Both the position numbers and the translations under genes were made by a program. The notes under the pieces were generated by a model. That model had not been told where the DNA came from. It ran no database searches and was given only the letters and a program-made list of their open reading frames with translations. From Caecitellus pseudoparvulus (taxonomy: Eukaryota > Bigyra: Bicosoecida), in the NCBI GenBank assembly GCA_965644315.1, contig CBFFRQ010000040.1, positions 310,001 through 374,000 on the forward strand: DNA of 64,000 nucleotides. Reading direction: 5' to 3'. How positions within the stretch are numbered: position 1 is the stretch's first letter; every line of letters starts with the position of its first letter. This document shows positions 1 through 11,425 of the stretch, piece by piece.

Positions 1-112
1 AGCATCGCTAAGTTTAGCAGAGCTGGTTGGTATTTGTAGTGTGGCTGGCTCGTGCCGTTGCTTCGAACCTCCAAGCTCCGTTCGCGTGCTGGTAGCTTGC
101 ATTTGACATGAC

Positions 113-1321
113 TCAGTCCACCTGCTGGGCCTGCCCTGCCAGGACAAGCAGCAACTCCTCCGTGCTGGCGGAGGCAATGTCTGGGTCATCCTCTGCCTCC
201 TGCATCTGCTCCTCTGCCAGTTCAGCGGGGGGCAGCCCGTCAGTGGCCACGGCAGGCCCCGCCAGCTGTGCTGGCAACACCACTCGCAGGCAGGAAACTG
301 GCATCGTCACGTGCCTGCGCTCCAGCATCGCCACATCTACCCTGGACAGGGCCTGGGCGAGCTGTTCGCCCCCCGCCGCCGCGCCAGCGTTGCCAGTGTG
401 TGGCTGTGGCGCAGAGGGGGGTGGAGGGGGGGGCAGCACCCCCCCCTCATCTTCGAACTCGTCGTCACTGCCAAAGAGGTCGCCGCAGTACTCCGCAACG
501 AAACTCTCTTCCGATGACTCAGAGGCAGCGCGAGCCAGGGTCTGCGGTGCAGTGGCGTCCACCGCCCCCCGCACACGCCCCAGCACCTGAGGCAGCAGCC
601 GCAGCACCAACGCACCATCCCTGCGCCGGCGAATGACGTGTGCCAGCGCACCTTCCACTGCGGCGAACTTGACGCGTTGAAAGAGGGCGAACAGGCGCAC
701 CTTGCGTGTCTCGCCCCTGGGGGCAGGGGGGGCAGCACGGCCCTCAGCTCGGTCCACCGCCTCACTCGCCAGCTGCAGCACCCCTGCCGCCCACCCACGC
801 AGCGAGCCAGGGGTCAGCATGACCAGCTGGCCCGGCGCTCCAGCACAAGGTGCCCCTGCTGCACTGTGGGCGGATCCTTGGCTGTGTGTCGTGGTGGGGA
901 GGGGGGGCTGGGGTGTCCGCTGACGCCGCTGGGTCAGCTCCATGCTGGTGCGCCAGAGCTCGCAGCCTTCCTGCTCCAGCATCTGCTTGAAGGTCTCCAG
1001 GCACTGGAAGTGCGTGAAGGTGCTGCGGAGCTGCCCAGACACCTTGCCGGCCACCACAGTGGCGCTGGTGTCGTCGTCGTGTGCCACGTCAGCGGCAGAC
1101 ACACGTGCTGCGTTCTGCACCTGCATTTGCAGGGCCGTCACGACGCGCTCGGCTTCAGCGCTGCTGGTCCGCATCTCGCGCATGTACGTCTGCACGGCCT
1201 CGGCACGGCCCTCGGCCACGACAGCGCGCAGCCTCTCCTGCCGCTGCACCAGCTCCTGTGTGGGCACGGAATCCAGGCTTCGCTGAGCCTGGGAGTCAGC
1301 GTGGGCGGCGAGGTTGGCCAT
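113..1321 (-). CDS. Hypothetical acidic coiled-coil protein
   Basis: A single open exon encodes 402 residues. I chose the ATG at 1321 because the frame upstream looks like untranslated sequence and this ATG starts the helical part. Residues 1-130 are rich in Glu, Gln, Arg and Ala and should form a helix or coiled coil. A Ser/Pro/Gly/Ala-rich stretch follows, then an Arg-rich helical block with the segment RRRRDGALVLRLLPQVLGRV. Next come an acidic patch (SDDEFEDEG), a poly-proline run and an acidic tail ending in QQVD. I recognise no enzyme motif, signal peptide or membrane span and assign no function. It is divergent from the TTC38-like gene at 1737. That the frame is coding rests on its length and the biased but protein-like composition. 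Confidence 0.6.
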   Translation of the reverse strand: MANLAAHADSQAQRSLDSVPTQELVQRQERLRAVVAEGRAEAVQTYMREMRTSSAEAERVVTALQMQVQNAARVSAADVAHDDDTSATVVAGKVSGQLRSTFTHFQCLETFKQMLEQEGCELWRTSMELTQRRQRTPQPPLPTTTHSQGSAHSAAGAPCAGAPGQLVMLTPGSLRGWAAGVLQLASEAVDRAEGRAAPPAPRGETRKVRLFALFQRVKFAAVEGALAHVIRRRRDGALVLRLLPQVLGRVRGAVDATAPQTLARAASESSEESFVAEYCGDLFGSDDEFEDEGGVLPPPPPPSAPQPHTGNAGAAAGGEQLAQALSRVDVAMLERRHVTMPVSCLRVVLPAQLAGPAVATDGLPPAELAEEQMQEAEDDPDIASASTEELLLVLAGQAQQVD

Positions 1322-1736
1322 GGTATGCGTTCTACGTTGCAGGGGCTGTGCTCGCAGCAGGCGTGCAGCAGCACGCGCAACAGGTGCAGAACGTGCGGAA
1401 ACTGATTTGGCGTGGTGTGCCGAGGGTGGAGTTTGGAAGGGGGTCCCCGTCAGAGAGCAGGGAATGCCAACAGCAGGGGAGCTGGAAGTCAATGCGTAAT
1501 CATTCCGTTAACGTTCGGTTTCTCACTTTTGTACGCGCCCAGTTTGTTGCACTTTGACGAGGGAGCGGTGGGAAGTCTGCTTGTGGAAGCGGCGCGTCAT
1601 CCCGAACCACGCGACTTCCAAATGCCACTTACAGTGCCGAAAAATATCGACTCCCCTGAACGCGGACCACGCCATATTTTCGTTTCTGCATCAGTGGATC
1701 ACTGTACCGAGCCGCCATTGTGGGGTGCTGACCAGG

Positions 1737-4126
1737 ATGTTGGCGTTGAGGCAAGCTGCCGCCAGGCTTCGCCTGGGCGGGCAGCGCTCCTTTCTGGCTG
1801 CGGCTACTGCAGCACGGCGGCTACCAAGAATGACCTCGTGCGTGAGAGTGTGCATGGCGAGTTTGCCGTGCTTGTGCTCTCAGCCTTTCGCTCACCTGAT
1901 CGCCGCAGTGAAATGGCGTTTCAGTGGCGAAACTCTCCCTCCGCCGCCACTCCGTTCCGGCGCGGCATCAGCAGCATGCATGGCATTGATGTGACAAGCG
2001 ACAGCGTGAAGGCCGTGGAACAGTACGATGCAGCGGTGTCTGAGTACCTGGGTCTGACCGGCGACCCCGTCGGCAAGTTGGAAGCTGCGTTGGAAGCGGA
2101 TCCCGGCTTCACGCTGGCCCACCTGCTGCTGGCTCTGCTACACTTGCTGTCCGGGGGCGCGACGGGGGCAGACCCCATCGTCGCCCGTATGCGCCGTCGA
2201 GCCAGCATCCTTGTGGAGGGTGGTCACTGCAACCACCGCGAACGCGTCATGCTAGCCGCCACGAACGCGTGGGCTGAGGGGCGGCAGCGCGAGGCAGCGG
2301 CGGTGTGGGAAGCGTGGCTGCTGGAGCAACCCGTGGACGCCCTCACCATCCGCCTGCTGCACGACACGTACTACTTCCTGGGCGACGCCGCCAACCTGCG
2401 TGACTCCGTGGGCCGTGTCCTTCCAGCCTGGGAGGTGGCCCACCCAGAGTACTTGAAGGTGTGCGGCATGTTCGCATTTGGGGCGGAGGAGTGTGGCTCG
2501 TACGCCCTGGCAGAGGACCAGGGCATGCGTGCCCTAGGGGAGGACAGCGCGGATCCTTGGGCCTTGCACGCCGTGGTGCACGTGTACGATGCGCTGGGGC
2601 GGCGGTATGAAGGGCAGCGCCTGCTGCGAGAGACAAGGTGGTTCTGGGACGCCGCCAACTTGATGCACGTGCACTTGCACTGGCACTGGGGGCTGTTCCA
2701 GCTGGAGGAGGGGCAGTTCGAGCGCGCCTTCGTGCGTTACGACTGGTGGCTGCGGGAGTACCACGCAGGCACCATCCTGGACATCGTAGACTCTGCTTCC
2801 CTCCTGTGGCGCCTGGAGCTGTACGGCAACCCCGTGTACGACAGGTGGGAAGAGCTGGCGCCCCTGACAGAGCAGTACCAGGGCCAGCACAGCACGCCCT
2901 TTACTGACGTGCACATTGCCATGGTGCTGGCTGGCGCGGGGCGGGAGAGTGAGCTGCAGGCACACCTAGACTCCATGCGCGCTGCCGCGTACAGCAGCCC
3001 CTTCTACTCCCCCACACACTCAGTGTCGGACCCCGCCCTGGCCAGCCCTGTGGCGCGGCATCCAGTGGACGACCTGGGCTGGGACTGGGGCCTGGTGCCT
3101 CGCGCCACACCAGCCGGTGCGCCAACCAACCCGCCAGCCAACCACGCCGGCACTTCAGCCACAGCGCCGGCCACAATGGGTCAGGCGCCTTCCACTCTCA
3201 GCGAGCAAGCGGTGTTGGAGGCGGCTGAGGATGCCTTGATAGCGGAAGTGCTGACTCATGGGCGGCAGGCTGACTCGCCGAGTGGGGCGCTGGCACAGGT
3301 GGGCGGGAACGGCCAGGTGGCGGTGTCATCCGGCGTCGCTTCAGCGCAGGATGTGGGTCACTTCCCGCGCAGTGTGGGTGATCCCAGTCAGTACGACCTG
3401 ACCGCCCCGCCGGCGGACAGCCCCCTGGCCGACCCCCCCTCCGCCGCCACAGGGCACTCCGACCTGGTGCAGTCAGCGGAGGATGACGCAGGCATTGCCC
3501 GGGCAGAGGACCCCTTCTCACTCAGTGCGGAGACTGCACGGGGTGCGGGGGGACGCCTGCCTCGCCCAGTGCTCACAGCACCCTTCAGCACGCTGCCTGT
3601 GCTGCCCCTGCGTGGGGCCAGTCCGCCTCAGGGGGAGGGGGGTAGCACCCCCCCTGACTTGGTCTCGCTGGGCGGTGTGGGGGGCTTCGGCCTGGGCAGT
3701 CACAGTGTGCATGACATGCGGTACGTCGCTGCGGCAGTGGGAGTGCCGTTGGCGGAAGGAATGGCTGCCTATCGCCTTGGGGACTACGCCACGGCGGTGG
3801 ACAAACTGCTGCCCCTGCGCAACGTGTGGCACCACATTGGCGGCTCGGCGGCGCAGCGTGACGTCTTCGCACAGACGCTGGAGGCGGCAGCGACGCAGTC
3901 TCGGCAGCTGCTGCTCGCTCGTGCGTTGCTGCGCGAACGCATCACGAACAAGCCCAACGGCGCCATGGCCATGTTCCACCTCTCCTCCATCCTCTTCTCC
4001 ACTGGGGAAAGCAAGACCGCCTCCCAGATGCGCGACCGTGCCCTGCGTTTTGGCCTGGGGCAGGAGCGAGTCTCCACGCCACAACGCAACGCTCTGACCA
4101 AGACGGAAGATGCTTGGTACCAGTGA
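1737..4126 (+). CDS. TTC38: TTC38-like tetratricopeptide repeat protein, probably mitochondrial
   Basis: Predicted exons are 1737-1837 and 1909-4126, giving 772 residues; the 71-nt intron starts GTGCGTGAG and ends CGCCGCAG. The spliced start (MLALRQAAARLRLGGQ...) is basic and free of acidic residues like a mitochondrial presequence, and it joins in frame to SEMAFQWRN. The body matches TTC38: helical repeats with HAVVHVYDALGRRYEGQ, HLHWHWGLFQLEEGQFERAF and YDWWLREYHAGTILDIVDSAS, then the conserved end with KLLPLRNVWHHIGGSAAQRD and an LLRERITNKPN motif. TTC38 proteins are usually about 470 residues. The excess lies in a Pro/Ala/Ser-rich insert (roughly 3050-3700 in the DNA) between the TPR body and the conserved end. 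The biochemical role of TTC38 is unknown. An internal ATG at 1913 would give a form without the presequence. Confidence 0.8.
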
Positions 4127-4349
4127 CGGCGTGGCTGGGGCACGCCGCAACAGTTAACAAATCCAGTATCATACAGCACTACCCCACGTGCCTCCATTCC
4201 TGCCTTGTTGCCTGTCTCATGCCCAGCCGCTGGCCTCCGCTTCACACACTTAGCCGTGTGGGCCAGCCAGCTAGCGCCTTGGCCGCTCCGTCACTGCACA
4301 CGCTCTAGACGCCAGCGAACGAAGGAGGCGCCGAATTTTGAGCACAAAT

Positions 4350-5066
4350 ATGGCGTTCTTCGGATTGACGGCCCTTGGGGCTCAGAGTGCCTTCCAAGCC
4401 AGCGCTTTGGTGCGGATGAGCAGCTCGGGCGCAACGTCGCGCAGCTGCACACGAGCCTTGCCTCCACCCGCTGCTCGTGCAGGACTTCTTGGACATTACT
4501 CTCATCACTGACGAAGAACTCGAGAAAGCGTTCCTCAAGTGCGACAAGGACGGCAGCGGGGCCATCGAAATCGGAGAGGTGCGGCGCGCTTGCATTCGCG
4601 GGCGTTTCTGGGCCAATTTCCGCAACGCACCCCGCCGCACACTGTGCAGTTTGAGGCCTTATTGACAGTGGCCTACCGCGGGCCACCGCCCGCGTCAGAG
4701 GTGCAACGTATGATGGATGCTTTTGACACCAACGCTGACGGCAAGGTGACGCTGGAGGAGTTCAAGGAGACAGTGAAGGCCATGAAGGCAGAGCTGGAGG
4801 CGAAGGCCAAGCGCCGAGCCGTGGGCGCGGAGCCCATTCAGGGCCGGGTGTCCCTACGGGAGATGCACGATGCGCGCAAGCGACACATCCGGGACTTCAC
4901 CGGGCCGAAGGACACCCTGCACCACCCCATCACGGGCTCGCAAGACATTGGCTGGACTGTGACTGAAGCCGCAACAGCCAAGTCACTGGAGGAACTGCAC
5001 CCCAAGAAAAAGTGCCCTGAGACCGTGTACGCCGAGAAGATGTATGCAGCGGGGGAGTACTTCTGA
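4350..5066 (+). CDS. EF-hand protein with ciliary-type C-terminal tail
   Basis: Predicted exons 4350-4409, 4483-4578 and 4650-5066 give 190 residues; the introns are 73 and 71 nt with GTGCGG donors and GTGCAG acceptors. Splicing restores two canonical EF-hands: loop residues 41-52 (DKDGSGAIEIGE) and 78-89 (DTNADGKVTLEE), with all calcium-ligand positions filled. The tail has FTGPKDTLHHPITGSQDIGW and ends KKCPETVYAEKMYAAGEYF. From memory this tail resembles small ciliary microtubule-inner proteins such as TEX49, which would suggest an axonemal calcium-binding protein; that is inference. No in-frame ATG start exists without removing the first intron, which supports this model. The stop lies 24 bp from the convergent sensor gene's stop. 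Confidence 0.8.
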
Positions 5067-5089
5067 TGCATTCCTCTGCTGGCGCCGTG

Positions 5090-7403
5090 TCATGCCTGGT
5101 CTGCAGGCGTGCATCGCAGTGCCGCGCCGATCGCGTTCAGAACCCTGGTGGCGGTCAGTCCGCCCCGCAACATGACCGCCCTGTGGAGGGTTGGCTGTGC
5201 GCCAGGGTGGGGCAAATGCACGATAAATGGCCCCATGTACCCCATATCCTGCATGCTGCTGGCCAGGCTGCTGGCTTGTGGCAGGTCCATGTTCACAACC
5301 ACCAGCCCGAGTTCCCGCTGTGGGTTGAACGTCGCCGCCAGCTGCAGACTGTTGAAGGTGGCCAGCCCCACGTCCACCGTGGGCGCCAGGGTGGCTGTTG
5401 CCCCCAGTTTGCGCAGACTCTTCATCCAGCGCTTCCGCCCGCTGCTCGTCGCGTCCACCACGAGCACGACCTTGCCCCTGCATGCGTGTCGCAGAGCTGA
5501 ACGTGTGAAGGCGGGCTGCTCCTCGCCTGCGCTGCTGGTTGAGCTGACAGCGGGCGAGATTCGGGCGCTGCCCCGTGCAGAGGCAGCGGGCATGGCCGGC
5601 GGCCGATCGTCCAGGACTTCTTCGTCCAAGTCCTCCTCCGTATCACTGCCGTGCAGCGCCGTGACCACGGCGCCAAACTGGTCTGCGCCCCAGGAATCCG
5701 CAGCCAACATCCCGCCTGCCGCGTCATCTTCCCCTGCGCTGTGCAATGAGAACGCCGGCATACTGTGCCTGCTGCCGCGTCGGGTGTGCTGCCCTGAGTC
5801 GGACCGCGGCAGTGCGACGGCGCTGTCTCCTCCCTCCACGCACCCTCCACCCCGCGACTCTTGCGTTTGCTGTGCGCGCCCACAGTGCTTCCGCAGCAGC
5901 AGCAGCGTGCACCCTTGGCGGACTGCAAAGATGCAAGCCTCCACATCGTGTTCAATGCCGGCGTCGCTGGTGATGGAGAAGTGGGGGATGCTGGCTGGGC
6001 TCTGCTCCCGCGCCCATGGACGCAGCGCTGGTTGCATGCTGGCACTTGCTTCGTGCAAAGGCTGACCAGTGCGCCCCGTTGAGGTCTCAGCGTCCGGGCT
6101 GCCTTTGATGCGGATGGGTAAGGAGCTGGAGCTTGCAGTCGAAAAGGTGCCCTGCCGCTGCATGTGCTTGAGCGCTCCGCTGTCTGAGCGGTAGGGCAAG
6201 AATACGGCAGAGGCGAGGGAGGAACCGTTCCGCGCGAACAGCCTCCGCGCAGAGGCAGCTGCTTGCAGCACCGCTTGCCCCCGCGAGACGATGGAGTCAT
6301 GGGCGAAGGCATGCTGCTTGGCCTTGACCAGCGCAGACAGCTCGTGCGCAGATTCGTGCGAAAGACGAGGCAGCAACGGCTGCCGCACGAGGGATGCTGC
6401 CGCTTGCTCGTCGCTCAGCAGCTCGTGCGCGGCGCCGTTGGCCTGCTGCACTTCAAAGTCAGTGCCCCGTTCCCCAATCAGCAGCACCGCGTCAGCCGAG
6501 TTTGCCAGCAGGAAGCGCGTGGTCATGTCAGTCGTGTTGAAGTGCGTGGCTGCAATGTGCCCCATGCCCTGCAGGACGAAATCGTGCCGGGCGTCGAGCT
6601 CAATGAACAGCGCCAGCAACCAGGCTGAGGCCAGAGTGCCCAACTCAAAGAGGGCAATGGTGGTGTGGTCCACTGCGGTGCAGGTGTCGTCCTGGGACAA
6701 CGTCAGCCCTGCGTCCACGGCAAAGGCGGCGAGGGAGTAGGCGAGGAGCGGCAGCAAGGGCAACGCTCTCATCCCGGCTATGGTCAAGACGACCAGGGTC
6801 TGGGAGAAGGGAATGAGGAATGCGGACTTGTTCGTTGCGTCAAAGTCCCTTGCTTTCGAGGCCTCTGGCCAGCCACATGCCGCGACAAATGTGGCGTCGG
6901 CTCGAGTGGCAGCTGTGTGCAGCGAGCCAGTGAGCACTCGGCCAGCATTCAGGCCATGGACGGCGATGGCGAGGCAGGTCACAGTACCCCACACGAAGTG
7001 TGGCCGCGTCCATATGCTGCCCCAGGAATGAAGGGAGCAGCTGGTAAAGAAAGCCTCGCGGACAAGGAAGATGCAGGCCGTTGCCACGACAGCCATGCCA
7101 ACGGCCAGTGACCCAGACACAATGCTGCCTGTCGCCATCTCCCACACAGTGCTGACCAAGGCGATGACCAGAACGAGGTACGTCGCGTTGAGACATCGTT
7201 GTAGGGTGGCAGCTGCGAGCACCGGGCGGGTGGTATGTGAAGTGGAGCGGTTTCCTGCGTTGTCAAAATCCGCTCTCACCTTGGTCCCACTGCAGGAAAC
7301 CCGTCTCCACGGCAGGGTTCCGGAACCACAGACCTTGGCGCGAAGCCCACTGCGTGCCTTCACCCCCCGCCTCAGAGATGAGCGTTGCAGTCAGCGCCTG
7401 CAT
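5090..7403 (-). CDS. Multispan membrane sensor with PAS-like segment and pseudo-receiver domain
   Basis: Predicted exons 7280-7403 and 5090-7212 give 748 residues; the 67-nt intron begins GTGAGAG and ends CTCGCAG. The start could also be an in-frame ATG at 7451 or 7499. The N-terminal third has about five or six hydrophobic segments (for example LVLVIALVSTVWEMATG). A PAS-like stretch follows (DAVLLIGERGTDFEVQQANG), then a long Ser-rich disordered region. The last ~110 residues have the receiver fold pattern (GKVVLVVDATSSGRKRW, LVVVNMDLPQAS). The phosphoacceptor position is Asn in NMDLP, one Asp of the acidic pocket is Ala or Thr, and the conserved Lys is not seen. No histidine kinase H-box or ATPase is present. 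It is probably a non-catalytic sensor or scaffold; the ligand is unknown. Confidence 0.65.
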
Positions 7404-7577
7404 GACGTTGGCCCTGTGCCCCTCCACGCTGACTTGCCGGGAGCAAGCCATGCCAGCGGTTTGGCAGCATGGCTTGCTTCGGTCTTCACGGCTTGGCATG
7501 TGGGCTCGTGAACCACGAAGCTCAGCCTGCTGCAGAGGCACGGTCCTGTACTAAAACCCGATAGTTCACATGGGCGC
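7404..7577. promoter_or_regulatory. Short divergent promoter between sensor gene and kinesin
   Basis: Only about 170 bp separates the two predicted divergent start codons, so both core promoters must lie here or overlap the first exons. I see no TATA box or clear motif. The gap shrinks to about 80 bp if the sensor starts at its upstream ATG (7499). Confidence 0.35.
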
Positions 7578-10500
7578 ATGGGGACCCAGCTGAAGCTCTG
7601 CCAGCCTGCTGTTGTGGAAAATGCAGTGGTGCTGAAGTTGAGCATGGCCTTGGTGGGTGGCGTTTCGGCCACTGCCGGCGAGGCATGTCTTGCAGTCCGT
7701 GCGCCTGCCCTGTGTGTGTGCAGATTTCCCGCGAAGAAAAGCTTCGCCAAGAACTGGGTCTGGATGAAGATGGCCTCGGCGTGGATGTGGACACCTTTTC
7801 AGTGAGCAGGTGAGGTCTGCGCTGCCCCGTCCGTTGGCTCGTCGCGTTTCACCATTGCACACACCACTTGCCCTCGTTCAGCGAGGAGTCAGAGGCCGGG
7901 GCACAGCCCAGTCCAGCGCCATCCACGTTAGAGTTCTACGGATCATGGACGCCTGTGCGCAGCCCTTCCCGTTTCGGCGCTGCGTCACCGCACACTCCGG
8001 CTTTGCCGAGCGTCGAAGCCTTCCCGATGGACGTGCCTGGCTCCACCAGTCAGGCCTTGACGCCAGGGCGCTCCCGCGGGGCGGCATCTTTCTTGGCTTC
8101 CGAGTCCAAGGCAGCCGCACAGTCGAGTGGCTTGCGCACACCCGCTGGCCTGGCCCTGCAGGCCGCAGTGGAGAGCTTGCTGGCGCTGACACGTGCCAGT
8201 CGGCGGCGAGGTGGTGCAGCGAGTCGCATGGCGATGGTGCGGGAACACCTGCAGGGCACACCCGCCCAGGCGCCGCCCCTCACGCCTGAACGAGGGACAT
8301 CTGCACCGACAGGCTCTGGGGCGGCCCCCATATCACCCTACATCCCTGGCTCGCCACACTCCCGACGTGGCGGTGGCGGTACGCCCCTGCCCCCCACGGG
8401 CAACGTGTCTGCACTGGAGCTGCAGTTGGCCAGTGCCCTGGCAGCCATGGATGCGGAACAACGGGCATCTGCGGCGAAGCTTGCCCAGGCCAGTGCAGAG
8501 CTGCAGAGCGCACAGCAGGCCCGTGTGGAGGCGGAGGGTGCGCGGGGTGACGAGCGAGTGCGTTTCCGAGCTTGGGCCGAGGCGGAGAGGGCTCGCAACC
8601 AAGGTGTTCTACAGGGTGTCCGAGGGGCCATGGAGGAGGCTCTCCGTGTGTTGCAAGGGTCCGCCTTCGTGTCGGTGCGTGAGGGTCTCCAGCGCGCCTT
8701 GGAATCTGCAGCCGTGGCGAGCGGGCCTGACTACCGCAGGGCCAAGGAGGCGCACGGCGGCAGGGAAGAGCGTGAGGTGGACCCTGCCCTACGTGCAACG
8801 CGGTCGAAGTTGGCACAGTCTCAGCAGCTTGTGAGCAAGTTGCGCGAATCGGTGGCAGGACTGCAAGCGCAGTTGGCGGCAGTTGCGGCGTGGGGCGGGG
8901 GTGCCGCCCAACCCCACCCCGTAGCTCAGTCAGCCACGCGCATCCTCTTTCCAGTGGCACATGGCGATGGCAATGCTAGCTCGCGAGGTGCGACGTCCGT
9001 TGTTGTCGACGCTTCTGCGAAAACCACGGAGTCCCTGCAGGCACAGCTAAGTGCGCTGCAGGCAAAGTACGACACACTCAAGCAGCGGCTGGTGGAGCTG
9101 ACGTCAGCTGCCGCAGACTCCACCGCCTCCTCCAAAGCTGCCACTGCACAACTGGCGGCGTTGCGGACCCAGCAGCAGGCGGCAGCTCCGCCGCCTGCCG
9201 CGCCAGCAGCTGGGTCTGACAGGCAGGCTGCTGAGTGGCGCAGGCGTGCTGAAGCGGCCGAGGCGGCCCTTGCAGCGCACTCTGCTGCTCCATCTGGATC
9301 TGACGCAGCTTCCTCGGAGCTCCAGAAACTGCTATTGGAGTCACAAGAGACGATTTCGTCGCTGCGAGCCCAAGTGGAGACGACACAAAAGGCCGGCGAT
9401 GCAGCCGCAGACGCTGCTCGTGCTGAGACCGCTGCAGCTCAAAAGCAAGTGGAAGCGCTGAAAGAGTTGCTCGGGGAGTCACAAAAGGCGATAAAAGCAG
9501 CCTCAAAAGCGAAGGCCAAGGCAGCCAAAGCCCACGCGAAGGAGCTGGCAGCACTGAGGCAGGAACAGCAAGACGGGCAAGTCGCAGGGGGTGCCGCTGC
9601 TGCTGAGCAAGCTGCAGAGCAGGCTGCTGCCCTCGCTGCAGCGGAAGAAGCCAGGGCTGACGTGGAGGCGCAGCGAGATGCTGCGCAGGCAACTGTTGAA
9701 GAGCTCAAGCAACGCTTGACAGCGCTCGAGGGGGAGCTCGGCGCCTCCAGCTCTGCAGCACAACGGGCTCAGGCGACCGCCGAGCAGCAAGCTTCTGAAG
9801 CAGCCGCAACCGTGAAGAAGCTACAAAGGGAGCTGCAGCGTGCTCAAGATGAGGCTGCAGAAGCCAAGGCTGTGGCTGCAGCTGCTCAGGCGGCAGGGGA
9901 TGGTCTGCAGCAGAGTGCACAGCGGGTGCGGGGGCGCTCCGTCGCACTTCGTGAAGCTGTGTCGGCAGCGAAGGAGCACATCGGAACAGATTTAGCCAGT
10001 GCATCACGGGACATCTTTGGCGCATCTGCAGCTGCCGGCGGAGGCAGTGCAGGTCTCTTTGGGGGGTTGCAAGCAGCCATTGCTGGGGTTGCGACGCACG
10101 CAGCCGGCATGGCCGAGCGGTACAGAAAGGAGATGAGGCAGCGCAAGGAGCTGTTCAACCAGCTGCAGGAGCTGCGGGGCAACATTCGCGTATTCTGCCG
10201 AGTGCGCCCTCTGCTGCCGTTCGAGGTGAAGCGGGGTGACAGTGCAGGCATCACGTTTCCTGACGAAGGGGAGCTGCAGGTGGACAACAAGAAGCGTGGG
10301 CCCAAGTCGTGGGAGTTCGACAAGGTGTTCCAGCCCGGTACACAGAATTCGGAAGTGTTTGAGGACATCGCACCGCTGGTGCTGTCTGTCATGGACGGGT
10401 ACAACGCGTGCATTTTTGCGTACGGGCAGACAGGCAGCGGCAAGACGCACACGATGGAAGGCGAGGAGGGGAACCGGGGTATGAACTACCGAGCTCTGGA

Positions 10501-11275
10501 GCGCTTGTTCAAGGTGCGGGACGAGCGGGCTGCGGAGGGCGACTTTTCCTTCAGCCTGTCGGTGACGTTGCTGGAGATCTACAACGAAACCATTCGGGAC
10601 ATGCTGTGCGACCCGAAAGCGCCGCCGAAAAAGCTGGTTGTGAGAGAGAGCGCAGAGGGCATGACAGTGCCTGGCTTGACCCAAGTGGATGTTGGCAGCT
10701 TGCAGGAGGTGCTGGACCTCATCAAGCATGGGTACGGCAACCGCACAGCCTTTGCCACTGACATGAACGAGCACTCCAGTCGCAGCCACTGCATTCTGTC
10801 CGTGCATGTGGCGTTCACGAACAACGTGGAGGGCTCCACTGCTCGTGGGAAGTTGCACTTGATTGACTTGGCGGGCTCCGAGCGTGTTGGCCGCAGTGGC
10901 GCAACGGGGGAGCGCCTGAAAGAAGCGCAGGCAATCAACAAGTCCCTGTCAGCTCTAGGGGATGTCATTGCCGCACGGGCGAGCAAGCGAGGGCACACGC
11001 CTTTCCGCAACTCAGTGCTGACGTTCCTGCTGCAGGACAGCTTGAGCGGCAACAGCAAGACGCTCATGTTTGTGAACGTGTCCCCCGCCCTGTCTAACGG
11101 GGAGGAGTCGCACTGCAGCCTGAACTTCGCTGCACGTGTGCGCGCTGTGGAGCTCGGCAAAGCCACCCGCAGCGTGGAACGCAAGGCGCCCGGTTCATCC
11201 AGTGGCTCGGTCAAGCGCAGTGGGGGCGCGGCACCCGCTCCAGCGCCGACCTCAGCAAGCAGGCGGCGTCGCTGA
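7578..11275 (+). CDS. Kinesin-14 family C-terminal motor protein
   Basis: Predicted exons 7578-7652, 7724-7809 and 7882-11275 give 1184 residues; the introns are 71 and 72 nt. The small first exons are supported because the long frame itself has no ATG near its start and splicing gives MGTQLKLCQ...ISREEKLRQELGLDEDG. Residues ~60-270 are low-complexity, ~270-810 an Ala/Gln/Glu-rich coiled coil, and ~816-1150 the motor. Motor motifs are the kinesin-14 neck (ELRGNIRVFCRVRP), P-loop GQTGSGKT near residue 902, switch I NEHSSRSH and switch II DLAGSERVG. A neck N-terminal to the motor defines the kinesin-14 class, whose known members move toward microtubule minus ends and act in spindle organisation or transport. 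The tail is basic and disordered. I cannot assign a KIFC subtype. Confidence 0.93.
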
Positions 11276-11425
11276 CGACCATGGAGGTGCTCGCTGCCGC
11301 CGTGAACGTGCAAATTCAATCCCACCAACCGGTCCACTCGTCGTGAAAGCCACCCTGCCAGTCGTGTGGGCTGTGGTGGAGTGTGCGGCTCCTGGAGCGA
11401 GCAGAGTGGCGCGGTGTTTGTGAGC

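Noticed and set aside
7868-7881. Kinesin start at the beginning of the long open frame
   Set aside because: The codon there is TTG. A 72-nt intron with standard borders ends at 7881, and two short upstream exons supply an ATG at 7578.
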